From positions 32,015,201 through 32,079,200 of the forward strand of contig OZ038422.1 of NCBI GenBank assembly GCA_964036155.1: a stretch of DNA of 64,000 nucleotides, read 5' to 3'. A program made the translations under genes and the position numbers. Below, piece after piece: positions 48,355 to 62,700 of the stretch. The notes below the pieces were generated by a model that saw nothing but the letters and a program-made list of their open reading frames with translations, was not told the origin of the DNA and searched no databases. This DNA comes from Diploscapter coronatus (taxonomy: Eukaryota > Nematoda > Chromadorea > Rhabditida > Rhabditidae). The first letter of the stretch is position 1; each line of letters opens with the position of its first letter.

Positions 48355-51300
48355 TTAGGACTGAGAAGTGATGACTTCCTTGCCCGTGGCCCGAATCATC
48401 AGCACTCGAGGCAGGTCCTTCGTCAGAACTCCCAGATACGTGTAGTACTGGGCCAGTGCTACTTCTGCAAATAGGAGAAGTTGAGAAGATTGTAATAGCC
48501 AGGAATTTTAAAACTAAATATTTAACTCTGAAATTCCTGAATGGAGTAAAAATAAAGTGACGGTTTTCAAAACTAAGTATCCAACTCCAAATGTTTGAAC
48601 GAGAGAAAAAGAAAGTCTGACTATTTTGAAAGCGAAAAAATCAACTTAAAAATTTTTCTATCTGAGGTAAAATGTTAATAATGAAAATCTAGGATGTCTA
48701 GGTTTCAAGCTACAAATTACGATAAGGAAAATGGTAGTAATAAAAATTATAAATTTAAGAAAAGTAAAATAAAACATACCATCCTCTCCGGCGAATGGTT
48801 TTGGCAAGTTGATTAGAATGAGGGCTGCATCAGAGGAGTGCTCGTGGAATGTCTCGTTCAGTTTAACTGCAGTGTTCATTTTAGCTACCTGCAAAAATAT
48901 TTTTATTATTTTTCAAGGAAAAATCTTAGACCTTCTTCATTCTCTCCTTCTTCGCTGCCTTTTCTCGTTCCTTTTCTGCAGCTTCCTTGTCCTTTTCGTC
49001 ATCGTTCGTCTTTCCTGAAATTGAAAATTTGGCAGGATCTTCTATTTGTATAAAACTCGAGGCTTTGCGAAGAAAAAGTTGACTCGTTCTTTAAAATTTC
49101 TTAATTTTCGACCAACAGTATATTTTTATTCCATCAACTAGCGAACGATGCACACCGTTGCTCAAGTGCTTTGTAAGTTATTTCTGAGTTTTTAGTGTAG
49201 AAATGTTCAGTGATAAGTGCTAGAGATATGGAGTGCCTACGCAAAACAGAACATAATATCCTGGAAATAGGGGTTTTGGGAAACTTGACAGTATTTTAAA
49301 AATTGCGCAAATCAGAAATTTTTCATCATGAAATATTTTGAATCAAAGATAAATGAAAATTCACTTATTAGCAAAAGTTTGGTAATGCAAAAAATTTCAA
49401 CCCATACAATGCCTACTTGATTATCAAAATTTGATAAGGATTAAATTTAGCTCGCATGTGTTAACTAAACTATGCAATCAGTCCAAATTTTAAGAGTTAG
49501 ACTGTCCTACGCTTATGAATATGCTATATAAAAATGACGACGTGTTTCCAAAATTTTGCTCATTACTGTACTTTCTCAGAAAATCATCATTAATACGAGT
49601 AGGCGAAATACTGACCGCTCTTATTGCTGTCCTGACTGTCCCGTCTGCGTTCCTTTCCATCCTCGTCCTCCTCGCTGATCTTCTCCGTCTTCTCCTTCAT
49701 TTCTGCAGTCACTATCGGCTGCAATTCACTTCATTTGCACTTTATCATCGCTTTTATTAGTTTTCAACTTTCTCTGAACTCGCTTCAATTCCCTTTCAAA
49801 TCTTGCAATTTTTAATAAGTGGAATGTAGAAAAGGGGTATGTGTGCTTTGATAATCCACTCACCATGGTCATTCTGGCTGCGTTCGCACTCGGCACTCCC
49901 AACAGATTTCCGTGAGCTGCATTCTGGGCCTGATTTGCATTGCGAACCATCTCCTGGAAATATAATACCATAGGATTTTAGAGCTGAAAAAATGAGAAAT
50001 GAAATGCCTTTTTGGAAATGTTAAAAAATAAAATGCAGAAGACAATGAAAATTTTAGCTGCCGAGTAGAATTTTCATATCTAGTTGTTCCATTCTTTCAA
50101 AAAAAAAGATCTTGTCCAAGTTATCTACGACTATGAAGGAAGAATTCAAGACCAGTTGGTGCAGAATTCTGATAAAAAAAAACTGAAATAGGCGATACCC
50201 TCATTTGACTAAGCACCATGGTTCTTTCCTCCATTCGAAGTGTGTGTTCGAATGCGCTCTTCGACACTTCAGGATCGGCTATTTCCACTATCTGAACCAA
50301 ATTGTATTTGAAGAAAAACGAAATAAGTTTCGATCTAGGAATACTTGTATAGAGTTTCAATTTTGACTGATATTTACACTTGCATTGATGGTCTCTGTAG
50401 GTTTCATAAAGCAACATCCATGTAATGTTATACAAATTCAGACCTTGATCTTAGCTTTGATTCTGAGATTGTAGAGCAGATTGGTGAGTCCCTCCTGCAT
50501 CTTGACGTTGTTGTCGTGTTCGCCGGCAATGGAGATCACCCTCAGCTTGCATCCTCTCCACACTTTGCTGTGGGTCAGCAGCCAGCCGATCAGAATGGTC
50601 AGTCCGCCATCCTCCATGATGCAGTAGATGTCGATTGTGCCCGTCATGCGCTTGTCGTTCGAGGGGAACTCGCAAATATCCTTCGCGATCACCATCGACA
50701 TTCCCATTGCACACGCGACTTTCAGCTTGTCTCAAACAGATTCATCAATCAGATTTCAGTTGATTAGGAATGTTTTATGTTTGTACTATCACAAATTATA
50801 CGAATTGTGAACGATATGGCATTTCGCTCATAAGATTTATCAAACATTGATGAAGATTATTCTATTCCACTTTATCGATCTTTCCCTTGAAAAATAGCCT
50901 ACCCATGAAAGTGGCATATTCGTCGTTGTAGATTTCATCAGACCTTGGCCAGGAGATAAGGACCGTGTTGGGCTTGAGACCGCCCAATCCTACCGACTGG
51001 ATGAGTGTCGACATCGATCCGTGCACCTGTACAATATTATTATTTCATCATTTTTCTTCTAACTTTACCTGATTATTGCTGTGAATGAGCGTCTTGGCGA
51101 ATCCCTTCAGTTTGGCCCTGTCCATATCTTCGGTAATTCGCGATTTTACCTGCAAAAATAATTTAGAAAAGTTTATTCGAATTCGAAGATTTCTTTCCAA
51201 AATTGTTAGAATTGAAATATCTCGGCACTGATCAAAAATTTCATTTCAAATCTTCACCTTAGCAGCAGCTGCTCTGGCACTGTCGTCAGTCGGGTCTCCA

Positions 51301-54300
51301 TTTAGGAAGGAGGTCACTAGAGTCAATCCTTTGCTCGCCTGAAGACAGCAAATAATCGAACAGGATCTCAACAAAAACAATTCTCACCTTGAGTTGAGAA
51401 GCCAAATGGAGCAAGTTGATGTAGGAGACATCGATGAGATCTTTGCGCCACTCGGTTGACAGAAGCAGCAGAAGTTGGGGCCTAAAATCATTGCATTTTT
51501 GGGCTGGATTGAAAATTATGGACGATTGCTACTTTTTCTAATTTCATTCAGAATCTTGCCATGTTCGATATTTTCAAGAAATTGACATTTTCGCCTTTCA
51601 AAGTTTCCAGGAAGCACCAAAATATATCACGTATGTCAATAAAGCCAAATAATAATAATAATAATAAAATTGCACCTGAAGTTCTTGGGATGTGGATCGT
51701 CCTCGGATATTTTCATGAGCGAGAATTGCGCAGTGGACAAGGCGATTCCACGGAATCCATCTCCCCACTCCTTCTTCGCTCTGAACAGAGTTAACTCCTT
51801 CTGAGAAGATAAATTTCGAAAAAGCTACCCCTTGTATTCGACATATTTATAGATTCCGGCACAGAGCAGAATGGCGATGATGGCGTAGTCCCAGTGCGTG
51901 GAGAACATGATGAACAGACACAGGAACGCACCCAACATCGATAGGGACCTGAAAGTTATCTTTTCCTGCAAAAATAGAAGTTATTTTTTGCAAGCCATTT
52001 CAATGTTTGTTTAGTTTCTTGTAATCATTACACAATTTTCTTTGCTTACATACACTTCGCAGACCAGGTAATGATTACAAATGGGTGAGGGTTATCATAC
52101 TAGATGACGACAGTCATTGTGAATCGATTTTCTTTAGATTTCAGTGTGATTTCACTGTCGATCCCCGTTCGATCTTCATAGATCAATTTCAAGGTAAGAA
52201 AAACACTAAAACTAACCAATGATAGTATTTGAATCTGGGTCTCCAATTAGGGGCGCCCATGAGGGAGTGCATGGCGCAGACGATGTTCACGAATCCATAG
52301 CACATCAGGAAGAAGAAGTCGACCACTGCAGCGATCGTGTCCACTGCTCCCATCAGAATGGCTAGTTCCGCGATGATCGTTGTCAGGATCAGGCTGAAAA
52401 TAGATTAAATTAAAGAAGAATAGATGGGGAGAATATTGTGGAATTCTTCAAGAATGTTATATCAGATCTTGAAAAGTTGGTCTGGGAATTTGTTATTCTC
52501 GATTTCTATTCTTCTTATTCTCCTTTCTACGTTTCGAAACGAAAATTCGCAAAGAAAAATTTTGAAAGTTGGAATAACTCACGCCCTGAACGGCTCTCCA
52601 CTGGCTCTGGTGACTTTGAACGGCGTTAGAATAGGAATCACATCGTCTTTAGAAATGGCCTGAAATACAAAGATAAGGAGTTGAGGCAAGAAGGCACGAG
52701 TGTAAGAGACAAAGAGACGAACCAAGAGAATTCTGGGAGCTGAGCAGAGACACTGCAGAGCTGCACCGAAAGTGGAGAGGAAGGAGCCAATGAGTAGCAC
52801 CCAGCGAGACGGCCACGACAGCAGGGCCACGACCATGTTGCCGCCGATCGCGAAGCCGTTTCTGAAAAGGCAAAAATGAGGTTTGCCTGTTGGGAAGAAT
52901 CGTAAAGCCTTAGTCCTTATTCTTAGCTAGCATTTTTTAAAAATAATTTCTAATTTGACTCGCTAAACACCAAATTCCTTCTACGATGGATGAAGCAATA
53001 TTTGAAGCATAGTGCCTTCTTTTGCATTCCCACTTTATTCTGTTTTTATCGAACTCTTAGGAATGGAAGTGGTGAATTTTTCATTTAAATCATTGACAAT
53101 TGAAATTAAAAACTCGAGAAGCAGAATAATGAATGGCTACTTCATCATCATTTGAAATTTGACAGTAACGTTGCCGTCAGTTTGAAAATGACGTTGAGAT
53201 TTCTTGTAACTGACGGAGTAGCTTTCTTTAATCAAACGATGAAGTGAATCTTCTCTTTCCAGAAAGACTTCATTGCTGAAGAAAAAGCATTCCCCGCAAT
53301 TCCGCTTCGCCATCATTTGTAAGTTACTAGTGTAGCTATTTAAGCATCTCAGATTGTTGGGAACGAAAATTTGCTTACTTGTCTCGAAGCACGTCTCCAT
53401 CGATCGCGGCACCGAAGACCGCAGCCAGAGAGAAGTAGACGAACGAAGTCGTGAGTTGCGCTGCGATTGTTCCGCCGGGTATCGACTTTTGGGGATCCTT
53501 TAGATCGCCTGAAAATCACGCAATTCGTTTTCAAGAAAAGATCAACGGTTGGCATACCGCTCATATTTGTGCCCGTAAAGATGCCTGTCACTGCAGGGAA
53601 GTAGATGGCCAGCAGAACAAACCACGTCGTTTTCACATCCTATACAACCAAAGATTATTCATTCTTTTCGCTCAGAAAAAGTACATTTTCAAATAAAAAA
53701 TGTAATGAAACACACACAGACCTGGAAGACGTCAGTGCTTGTGTCGGCCTTGACGGTAGGTGTCGTGAAGAATTGATCCATGTAGCTGGTGCCGAGATTA
53801 TCTGCAAAAATAGTTTATCATTCTTTTCAGCCTGATATAAAAAAAATGATTTGCCATTGAATCACCGCATTTAAAAGAAAAACTATCGACGGATCAAATT
53901 TTGGCGACTATTTTCAAATTCGGCGGCTTCAAAATTGCCAGGTGTGCCATACCTCTGAAAGCATTGCTGTTGAATCCAGGATATCCATTTTTGCAGATGA
54001 ATTTGCCACTGAGAACAGAGGCATTGCAGGCCCCTTCCGCACCGCACAGAGACGCTTGCATCATTGTGTTGCTGCAACGAAGAATCGTGTTGGAATCAGT
54101 AGGAAGCAAGGCGGTAGTAATTTCAATAGTGAAACTTAGTGAAAGGAATTAGAAAGATCTGCTCAGAATTGAATCGAAACCAAAATCATTCCTTTCATAT
54201 GTTAGTACACTATTTACTCTTTTTCAAGCTTCTCATCAAACTCTATTCTCGGAATTGCAACTTTTAATTCTGACAATTGAAGAAATCTATTTTTAGTTAC

Positions 54301-56794
54301 GAGAATATGGTTCTTTCAACTTCTTTCTAAAAAGTGAAAATGTCCCACTTGATGTTGCAGTAGTTGCAAATTTCCTCGATAGGCACCGAGTTGTTCATGA
54401 AGGCGCGCGACTGCAGCAGACGAGAGCCGTACATGCATACGCTGAATCAACATTTACTTTGAAATAATACTTGGTCTGGTCTGAGAAGAAAATCTTAAAA
54501 CTTTTAAATTTGACTTACTATTGACCGGTTTCCGGATGCAGCGTCTTCTCGATTCCACCAGCATAGCAGGCAAGAATTGACAGGATCACACAAACCAGAG
54601 AGACCTGCAAATAAGAGATAAACTTGAAATAATGGACAAGGAAAAATTTGTAATTTCTGGCGCTCGCATGAATGGAATTTACTGAAAGTATTAGCTAAAC
54701 TTTCATATACTCTCATATAAATAATCAGTTTTAGCAACAAATTGTGTCTTCATACAGGCATTTGATCTTCGATTTGTTGTTAAATATATGGAATAAATTA
54801 CCGGAGCCAACATCTGCACGAAAACGACGCCCATTGCGACGATAAGGAACTCGATGAGCAGCAGAACCGTACCGTATAGACGGTAGTTGTGGGTCATCAT
54901 TCCGGCAAAGCCTATGAACAATATGTCTGATCAAAGTTGCACATCGCATAACGATTTTGTTCAATTTTTGTGTAAAAATTCGTGATTTTACCGAACGAAT
55001 GTGTTTTCCTACTTCAAATGCATTCCGATTTTTCTTTATAAAAGAAAATAACTCTTGATCAACAACAAACCTGTTTCAGAATGGACTTCCTCTCCGCCAA
55101 TTGTCAGCCAGGGAGTCAAATAGAGCTGAATAGAGAATAAATTAGAAAAAAAAAGAAAATTTATGACTTACCAGAAGAATTTCGACCCCACCGACCAAGT
55201 ACATACTGGTGGCGATTGTGTTGGCCAGGTAGAACAGAATTCCCACAGCTGAACCGAATTCGGGACCAAGATTACTGAAATCAATAAGTCAGATGAGTTC
55301 TGGGATCATTTTCATAGAGAAACCAATTTTTGGAGAGAAAATCTTGAATAAAATCTTCCACTTCTAAGCTTCATAAGAAACGGCGATACATGGCATAAGG
55401 ATCAATTTTACCGTGAAATTAGGAAATACGGTCCTCCTCCCTCGACAACTCCGTTCGTGGCGACGGCAGAAATCGAGATGCAGGTCAGGAAGGTCTGCAA
55501 GAAATTTAATGTTTCGGAGACTTCTTTTTGAAAACTGGTGAATTCCATTTGATTTGAGGAAATTCGAGACCAGCTACCCAAGAAAGCAATGACTTTCTTT
55601 GTTCTTCAAAGAATCAACTCGTAACTGAAAACTAAAATTGTTGGAACTCATTCTTATCATAATCGTATCGCGTGCTATTTCAGATCTTTCCTCCAAATTT
55701 TCAAAATTGATGACAAACTAACGCAGAGACAGCAGACGAAGAGGAGAAGGAAGGTCTGCGCGAGTCCAGCGATGCCCACGAGCCAGAAGAGACGGATGAA
55801 CATGGTGACGCCCAGAATGTGCTGGATCGTCGGCAGGTACACGCCCAGCATTACGCCCAGGTTCTGTAAAGTAAGTGTTGAATAAAGCGAGAAGAGATGA
55901 ACCTTCGAATTTCACACCCATTTTACGCATATTTAGTGATTTGCGCATAGACTGGATGTGGAATATAGGGGACCGAAAAATGTTCTCAAAATACTTGAAC
56001 GACGAGCTAGATAAATAATTTATCATTACTCTTTCCACTTTTGGTCCATTTTAATCACTGGCTATTGAGTAAACTAGATCTATCTATTAGATAACCTGAA
56101 TAGCCCACCTTCTTGGAATGTCCACTTTCTGACTGCTCATTGTCATCAGGCCCTGGAGTGGTGTGCGCCTTGAGGTAGTTCGCGAAGAAACTCGTCGATC
56201 CCTCCTCGTACAGGGCCATTCCGTTCTTCCATTGCTCTGAAAATAAAGACATCATTAGAAAGCAGGCCATCAAAACGATTGTTAGTAAGTGGAAAGCAAA
56301 AGCTAGCAAGTTGAAACGGAAGATAGGAAAGTGCGAATACCATTGTCCATGCTGAAGGCAGAAAAGTTGTGTCGAGTGGGCCGAATGCGTGGCGATCGAG
56401 GCACGGCCAGAGTCACATCTCCATTCGTCCCATTTGCCTGTACAGGTGTTTGAGTCGGCTCGATGAGCAGCTTCTCCACGTCTGTGTTCGTTCGGCTGCG
56501 CTTCTGCTGCAGAGCGATGTCCGACATGGTGTTGCGGATGGTCGAGGGGGCGACCTGCTCCTTGCTCACGTGGAATCGAGAAAGACTGCGGTTCATGGAA
56601 ATGTCGTTGTGCGCAGTCTGGACAGAGACGAACGCGAGGGGAGACTCGACTGTAGTATCCACTGTGGAGGGCGACATCTCCAACACCGTGTGGTAGTCGG
56701 CAGGCGAGGAGCCAGTGGACAGGGGTGAGTTAGGCGGCGAGCCGACGTCGAAGTTAACCTCCTTCTTCTTGACGTTCGTACCCTCGCCGTTCAT
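48355..56794 (-). CDS. kcc: K-Cl cotransporter, downstream-promoter isoform with RFHV docking motif
   Basis: An alternative first exon, 56341-56794, starts at ATG 56794 ([18 protein letters not shown]) and joins the shared exon 56109-56236 with the same one-base carry as the upstream isoform; 1178 residues. It is open for 151 codons, with high GC and Ser/Thr-Pro-rich disorder. It contains SLSRFHVSK, whose RFHV at 73-76 fits the RFx[V/I] docking site for SPAK/OSR1 kinases (GCK-3 in worms). It cannot follow exon 58998-59059: an in-frame stop lies about 54 nt upstream of the ATG, and no AG between gives the needed phase. So it is a true first exon, probably with its own promoter in 56795-58997. 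Vertebrate KCC2a/KCC2b and KCC3a/b are built in a similar way. Confidence 0.8.
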
Positions 56795-59700
56795 GATTTT
56801 GCTCTTCTCGCAATGTACAGTGACAGTCAAAGGGATGGGTTAGTGAGGCAGGACTCTGAATCGACAGATCGAATGAATAGGCACAAAAATGACTGATCGA
56901 ATCGAATGGATGGATGGGTGGATGGATGGAAGGAAGGAGGAAAGTGCAAATAGCAAGATGGCAAGAGGAACGCATAAAATAGACAGGAAGAGGATGGGAA
57001 GATGAAATGTCCCCCTTCGATATGCTGCTTTTTGCCGAGGAACGAGCAGCCTTTGCCTCATTTCCTAGCACAACAGCCATTAGATGAGCAGGACGGATAA
57101 AAAATACAGAATAATCGAGAAAATAATTATGCGCAGTTTCAAGGAAGACACAGAAATTCGGAGAAAGTGAGCAGTAATTTAAACAAATTTTGACCAATTC
57201 ATGAAGTGCAAAATGAGCGCGAAATCGATGAAACTTGGATTCTCTTTTTCTATTTCAGGCGAAAATGAAGAAGAATGCGAAAATTAAGAAGTTCTGAAAA
57301 TAAAAAAAAAAGGTTGATTGGCTGAGGAAATGATGAAATTAGCTGGAAATGAGCAGGGGAACGAGGAAGAGCGAAAAGGGGATAATTGAGGGAGGGGACG
57401 AGAGATCGAATGGAAAGAAGACGAAGCGGAAAGCGAGGGATGATATTGTGATGGGAGAATGGAAGATGATAGGGCTGATTGTGCAGAGAATAGACAGGCA
57501 GATACTTTTTTTTTTTTTTAACTCTTTGGTCCCCTGTATAATTCACCAGTTTTTCCCTCTTTTCCCTACACTATCAAGTCCAAGATTTGGTGAGCTATAC
57601 AAATGTGGGCGATGAATTGTACAGAGAGCCAAACAGTTTGCTTATTTACAATGAAGCCTCTTGGATGAGGGGGAACTTGTTGGTCTGCAGATAGTCTCAG
57701 GCGGGTATTTGCTGATCTGCACAAAATGTTACAAGAAATGACAAAAAATAGAAGAAGTTGAAGAGATGACACATCGAACAAAAGAAACAGTTCTCATTTG
57801 CTGCTGCTGCTTCATAAGTTATGACGAAATTCCGCCCAGCATAACAAGATGACATATTCATCATCAAAATAGAAGGAGGGGGCCTATAAATAAAATAGAC
57901 ATAAAATTGCACATAATAAATTTGATACAAATTAATGAGACCAAATGGGAAAAGAAAAGCTCGAAATGGACTGATAATTGATAAGAGAAGCAAAGAAAGG
58001 AAGAATGGAAATACATCTGAAGGAATGGCCAAGGGAAAAAAGGAGCACAGAGAGCAGGGAAGAGGACAGATGAAGAATGATAAGCAGAGGAATGTGTTGA
58101 AAATACGACTAATGGTCTTGGTCGAATTAATAGAATGATTTATGTTGAACAAGCATTGCATATGAGCGGAAATGGATAAGAACAGACCGAGTTGTTTCAA
58201 TTTTGAGAAAGTGCCTATTCTCTCTTCAATTCATTTGCAAACCTTTTTCTTCTCTAATTCAGCTTCTCTTTCGATGTTTATTTATTCAGCGCATAGACTT
58301 TGATGATTAGAAGCACGAAATGACACGTGCAATGAAGAGAGGCGAGAACAACATGGGTTATCGCTGATAAATCGATCAAACAGGTAAAGCTCTCGTTAAA
58401 AATGCCATAGAAAATGCTCGAATGACTTCAATATCGATGCCTGATAAGCCAAATCTGAACTAATCACCTAGATTTGCGCGGCGAGTGAAAAGTGATGTTC
58501 GTCACAAAATGTGTTGTTTTTCAATTGATTTTTCAACTCTTTAAAGGCGAACTGATAATGCTTAATCTTTTGTCAAAGACATTTCGTAAGAATTTCAAAG
58601 AGAAGCAGAAAAGTGGAGTCATAAGAATATAAATTAGAAAAGGAAGGAAGATCATGTTCATTTGCACAAAAGTAGGCAGAAATGTGCGCAAATCAATCGA
58701 TCAGAAACCCGCCAAGTTATAACAAGCTGCAATCCACATGCACACTAGCAAAGCATTTCATTCGAATTTTTAACAATGCATAGCATTTAAAAATCGAAGA
58801 AACTTTAATATTAGATCATGACCATGTCATTTTATTTTAGTGCATAATAAATAATGCAAGAAGGCAATTATGTGTTCTGAACGAAACATATGAATGAAAG
58901 TTGCATCATCTAAGAACTGTGAAGAGTGAATATTCTTCACATTATTTCAGATTTTGTTTCGTCCATGACGTCATAGAATGAAGAATGTTCGGCTTACCTC
59001 CCATGCTCGCAGTCGACATATTTCTTTGACGATCCTCCAGACTAATCCCGCCATTTGTGCTAAAATAGACATCACTATTTATGAGCCTTAACTTTTGAGA
59101 AAACTCTGAGAATGTTCAGAGGGGAAAGAGATAAATCAACAGATCATATCGGTCATCCTTATCTAACAATAAGCACACATCTCCTTCATTAACTCCGCCC
59201 CCATGTTTGTAAATCTCAACTTTGCTAACTTTTCTATCACAAACATTCAAGTTGATCTTCTTTCTCCGATCATTCTAGATTCACTCAAAACGCTCTGAGT
59301 TGTTGCTGATTATTATGTGATCTTCAAACTAATAAACGCCCTCAATATGAAAAGTAAGCAGTATCGAGATTTTTATTATTATTTTTCGGCTTTAATTCAA
59401 AATAAAGGTGATCTTCACACATGTAATTAACACGATTGTTTTCAGTCTCAACAGGTTCGAAACTTATTTTGAGAAATCTTAAATTTTCGACACGATCCTT
59501 ACTAAATTTGCCATGAATTCATGAATTTTATCTGTGAAAATTTCCAATTAGTTTAAGGGTGCGCCGTAAGTTTGGAATCGTTTGTAGAATTTCGAAAACT
59601 CGTTGATGCACTTTCATATGCGTTTCAATAAATGCGTGATAGATATTATCGATTAGGCCCAGAGTATTGCATTTAAACATGAATACAATTTTGATTACTA

Positions 59701-62700
59701 ATCACCAAATCTTTCAAGAAGAAGAAATGTAATATGAAAAAATATTTGCAAAAGTTTGACGCAACCTGCAGCAATTCAAAGATATTGGATACGAAGACTC
59801 ACCCATCGATGACGATGCCCGGCGGAGGACCGGATTTATTGTCGTCCATGAGGCGACCCCACCAAGACGAAGATTTCCTGAAATTCACCACGGTCATTTC
59901 TGATTGCGAGCTGCTGCTTGCAGATAATGATAAATAACCGATGAACGCAGTGACGTGTTTGGATCAGATTGATCAATGACATGATATGGATAGAGGAAAT
60001 CGATAAAGAGCGGGCAGGGCAAAGGAAGAAAAACAGTATTTTTAGATGTCCGAATCTCCGAAAGCGAACCCTTGAAAGGAAGGAGCAGAAATAGGAACAT
60101 GGGAAAAGAGATATAAGCACATCAATTCGATTGATCAGTGCATCTGTTGTACCCGTCTGCCTGTCTGGCCATGTTGACTCTCTCCGTCTATCACTATATC
60201 TCTTCAGCATTATGCACATACTCTCTCTGTACAACTTTGTAAGCAGTAAGTTGCGTTTGTCAGTCGCGATCACAAATCTCGAAGAAAAACCGGAAACCCC
60301 TAACACAATACATCATTGACATTAGGGAGGTAGAGAGTTGAGATATCGGGGCAGGTCAATTGGATTAATCTGATTAAGAGATAAAGAAGACAAATACGAA
60401 GACAAAAGATGAATTCGTGATCCATAGACTGTTTCCGGTGATAGCATGACTGAGAAATTTTATTTTAAAAATCAAAATGGAGAGATGGTCAAATTTTATC
60501 ATGAGTTGTGTTCATTTTTATTTACACCTTCCACTCATTGATATCGAACTAGATTGAAATTTTTTCAATTTATAATAAGCCGAAAACTTGAACACAAACA
60601 CACATTTTAGAATTGTAAACTTATCATTTTATCCTGAACTGAGTCGATTCGGTTCAAACTTGGCATACTTGTAGGAGATACCAAAACCTGATTATATGTG
60701 AGGTATCAATACAATAAGTTTAGCATAGCTAGTAAATGATCGATATCAAAAATCAAATTTGTGTCCAAACTTTTAACATCAACTGTATTTGGTTATGATA
60801 ATATACACGCGATAAGTGACAAAATTTCATACGGATTCGAATTTTAAACGCGTTCCTGAATTCATGGAGAGGGACGTAATGAGATCTGAGATTATTTTGA
60901 GCAATTCAATTATTAGGTTCAAGATCTTGTACAAAAAGCCATAAATAACGAGAGTAATATGCATCATTTTATGGCTATTTGTCAATAATCCAATCAAAAA
61001 CGTTCGATGTGATAAATGTGATGAAAGATGAATTATCAGGAATGGATTAGACGAAATCTCGACTGTCTCAACATAGTCACAGATAAGAAAAGATATGTTG
61101 AAAAATTGAGAGATGGAGGGAAGCAGAGAATCTGATTGGCGTAAGAGAGGTGAAGAATGGAAGAGACATTAGATAAATGAAGAATTTTGATAACACTCTG
61201 CCCATTTGTTAATCAATTACTCAACCATTTGCGATTGACACAGAATCGTTGGCTGCGCATGAAATTCCCCAACACATTGACATAGTTGTATCTGAGAGAT
61301 TGACAATTTGCTTTTGATAATTCCGTATGCATAAAAACGAGTTGTCAAAAATAAACCGCAACGAGCTGCTGGTTTTGAAGGATGTTGGATCGAAATGATC
61401 AGTTTCAACAAATAACCCGACAATTTGTAAGATGCTGCTAATCAGCCTGCCTGAATAGCTCGCGTCTCGGTCAGTCGTCCTGCAGCCCTGTAGCCCCGTG
61501 ATATGTCCCTTGCCTCCTGACTGACCGTCTCCAGCCTTCATCTTTCACAACCTTCACAGTTCCTCTTCTCTCCATCAATCATTCGCTCTTCTTTGCCACC
61601 TGCTCTATTTCTCCGTTTCCATTTCGATCATTTCCCCTGTCTCAGCCTTACTCAATTCTGTGTAAATGTTGTTTTTCGAATGTCTTAATCTACGTCGTCG
61701 CAGTTTCACGCTGTTAATTTATGAGTATTCTGGGCAGCCGCTCTGTTTCACATGCAATTCGACAGGCAAACAATCGATTGGAAGTGGCAAATTCGAGAGG
61801 GTAGGGTACTGTAGTGGGGAAGGGAGGAAGGAACGTTCAGTAGAGTGAATTCTTGCGTTAATCCGATTGATGATTGTCGATGACCCGATGATGCAATCAC
61901 TTGTCAGGAGTGTTCGATTTTTTGTTTCGATTGAAAAATTTAGAAACTGTCGCTTAACATTGCAAAATATTTTGAAGTTCACTACACTACTAATAGTACA
62001 GCGATCAATTGTGTGTTAAATAATCATAATATTGAAATTAATCTGATCCATCAAATTATTGTACTCTGATGAGAAAAAAATCACGAACCGTTCTAACTAT
62101 TTGAAAAGATATGCTTAGACAAAATAATTGAAATAACCTCATGATAGTACGACTACCAAGCTATCAAAAATGATTCGTTCAACTATTTGACTTCACTGCA
62201 CGTTCATCACGCTTCGAGTTAGCGTACCTTCTCGCTGCCTTTCTAACTGCATCTGCAGTTTTCAGAATATCGCTGATCAGGATTAGAACCGAAATTTTTA
62301 GATGTTTTCCTGAATAACGAAGTACAGAATATGAGAGTATGTGGCTGTGTGGCTGCGATAGATTGGGAACGAAAAACGAGCATAAGAATATATAGAAGAA
62401 GGAAATGGAAGTGGAGTATGAATAGCGGAATAGGTAAGAGCAGCATTGAAGGGGTGAAGAACTGGACCAATTGAATAGGAGATGGGTGATGTGATCGGAG
62501 ATGATTCAGAATGTTTCGAACTCTCCATAATAATACAGCAGAGAATAAGCTGAACAGAGAAGAAGGAAGAGAGTGAGCATTCGTTTCCGGAAACATCATA
62601 GCTAACACTATGCTTTGATGCATTTGTATGCAGTATAATACTCATTTTTGGAATTATAGAAAATAACAACAATAATAAACTAATTCGAGATTTTTTTAAA

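Noticed and set aside
57697..58200. 167-codon minus-strand frame resembling a membrane protein
   Set aside because: The apparent helices come from T-rich intron sequence. It is not in phase with the cotransporter exons and contains no recognisable domain.
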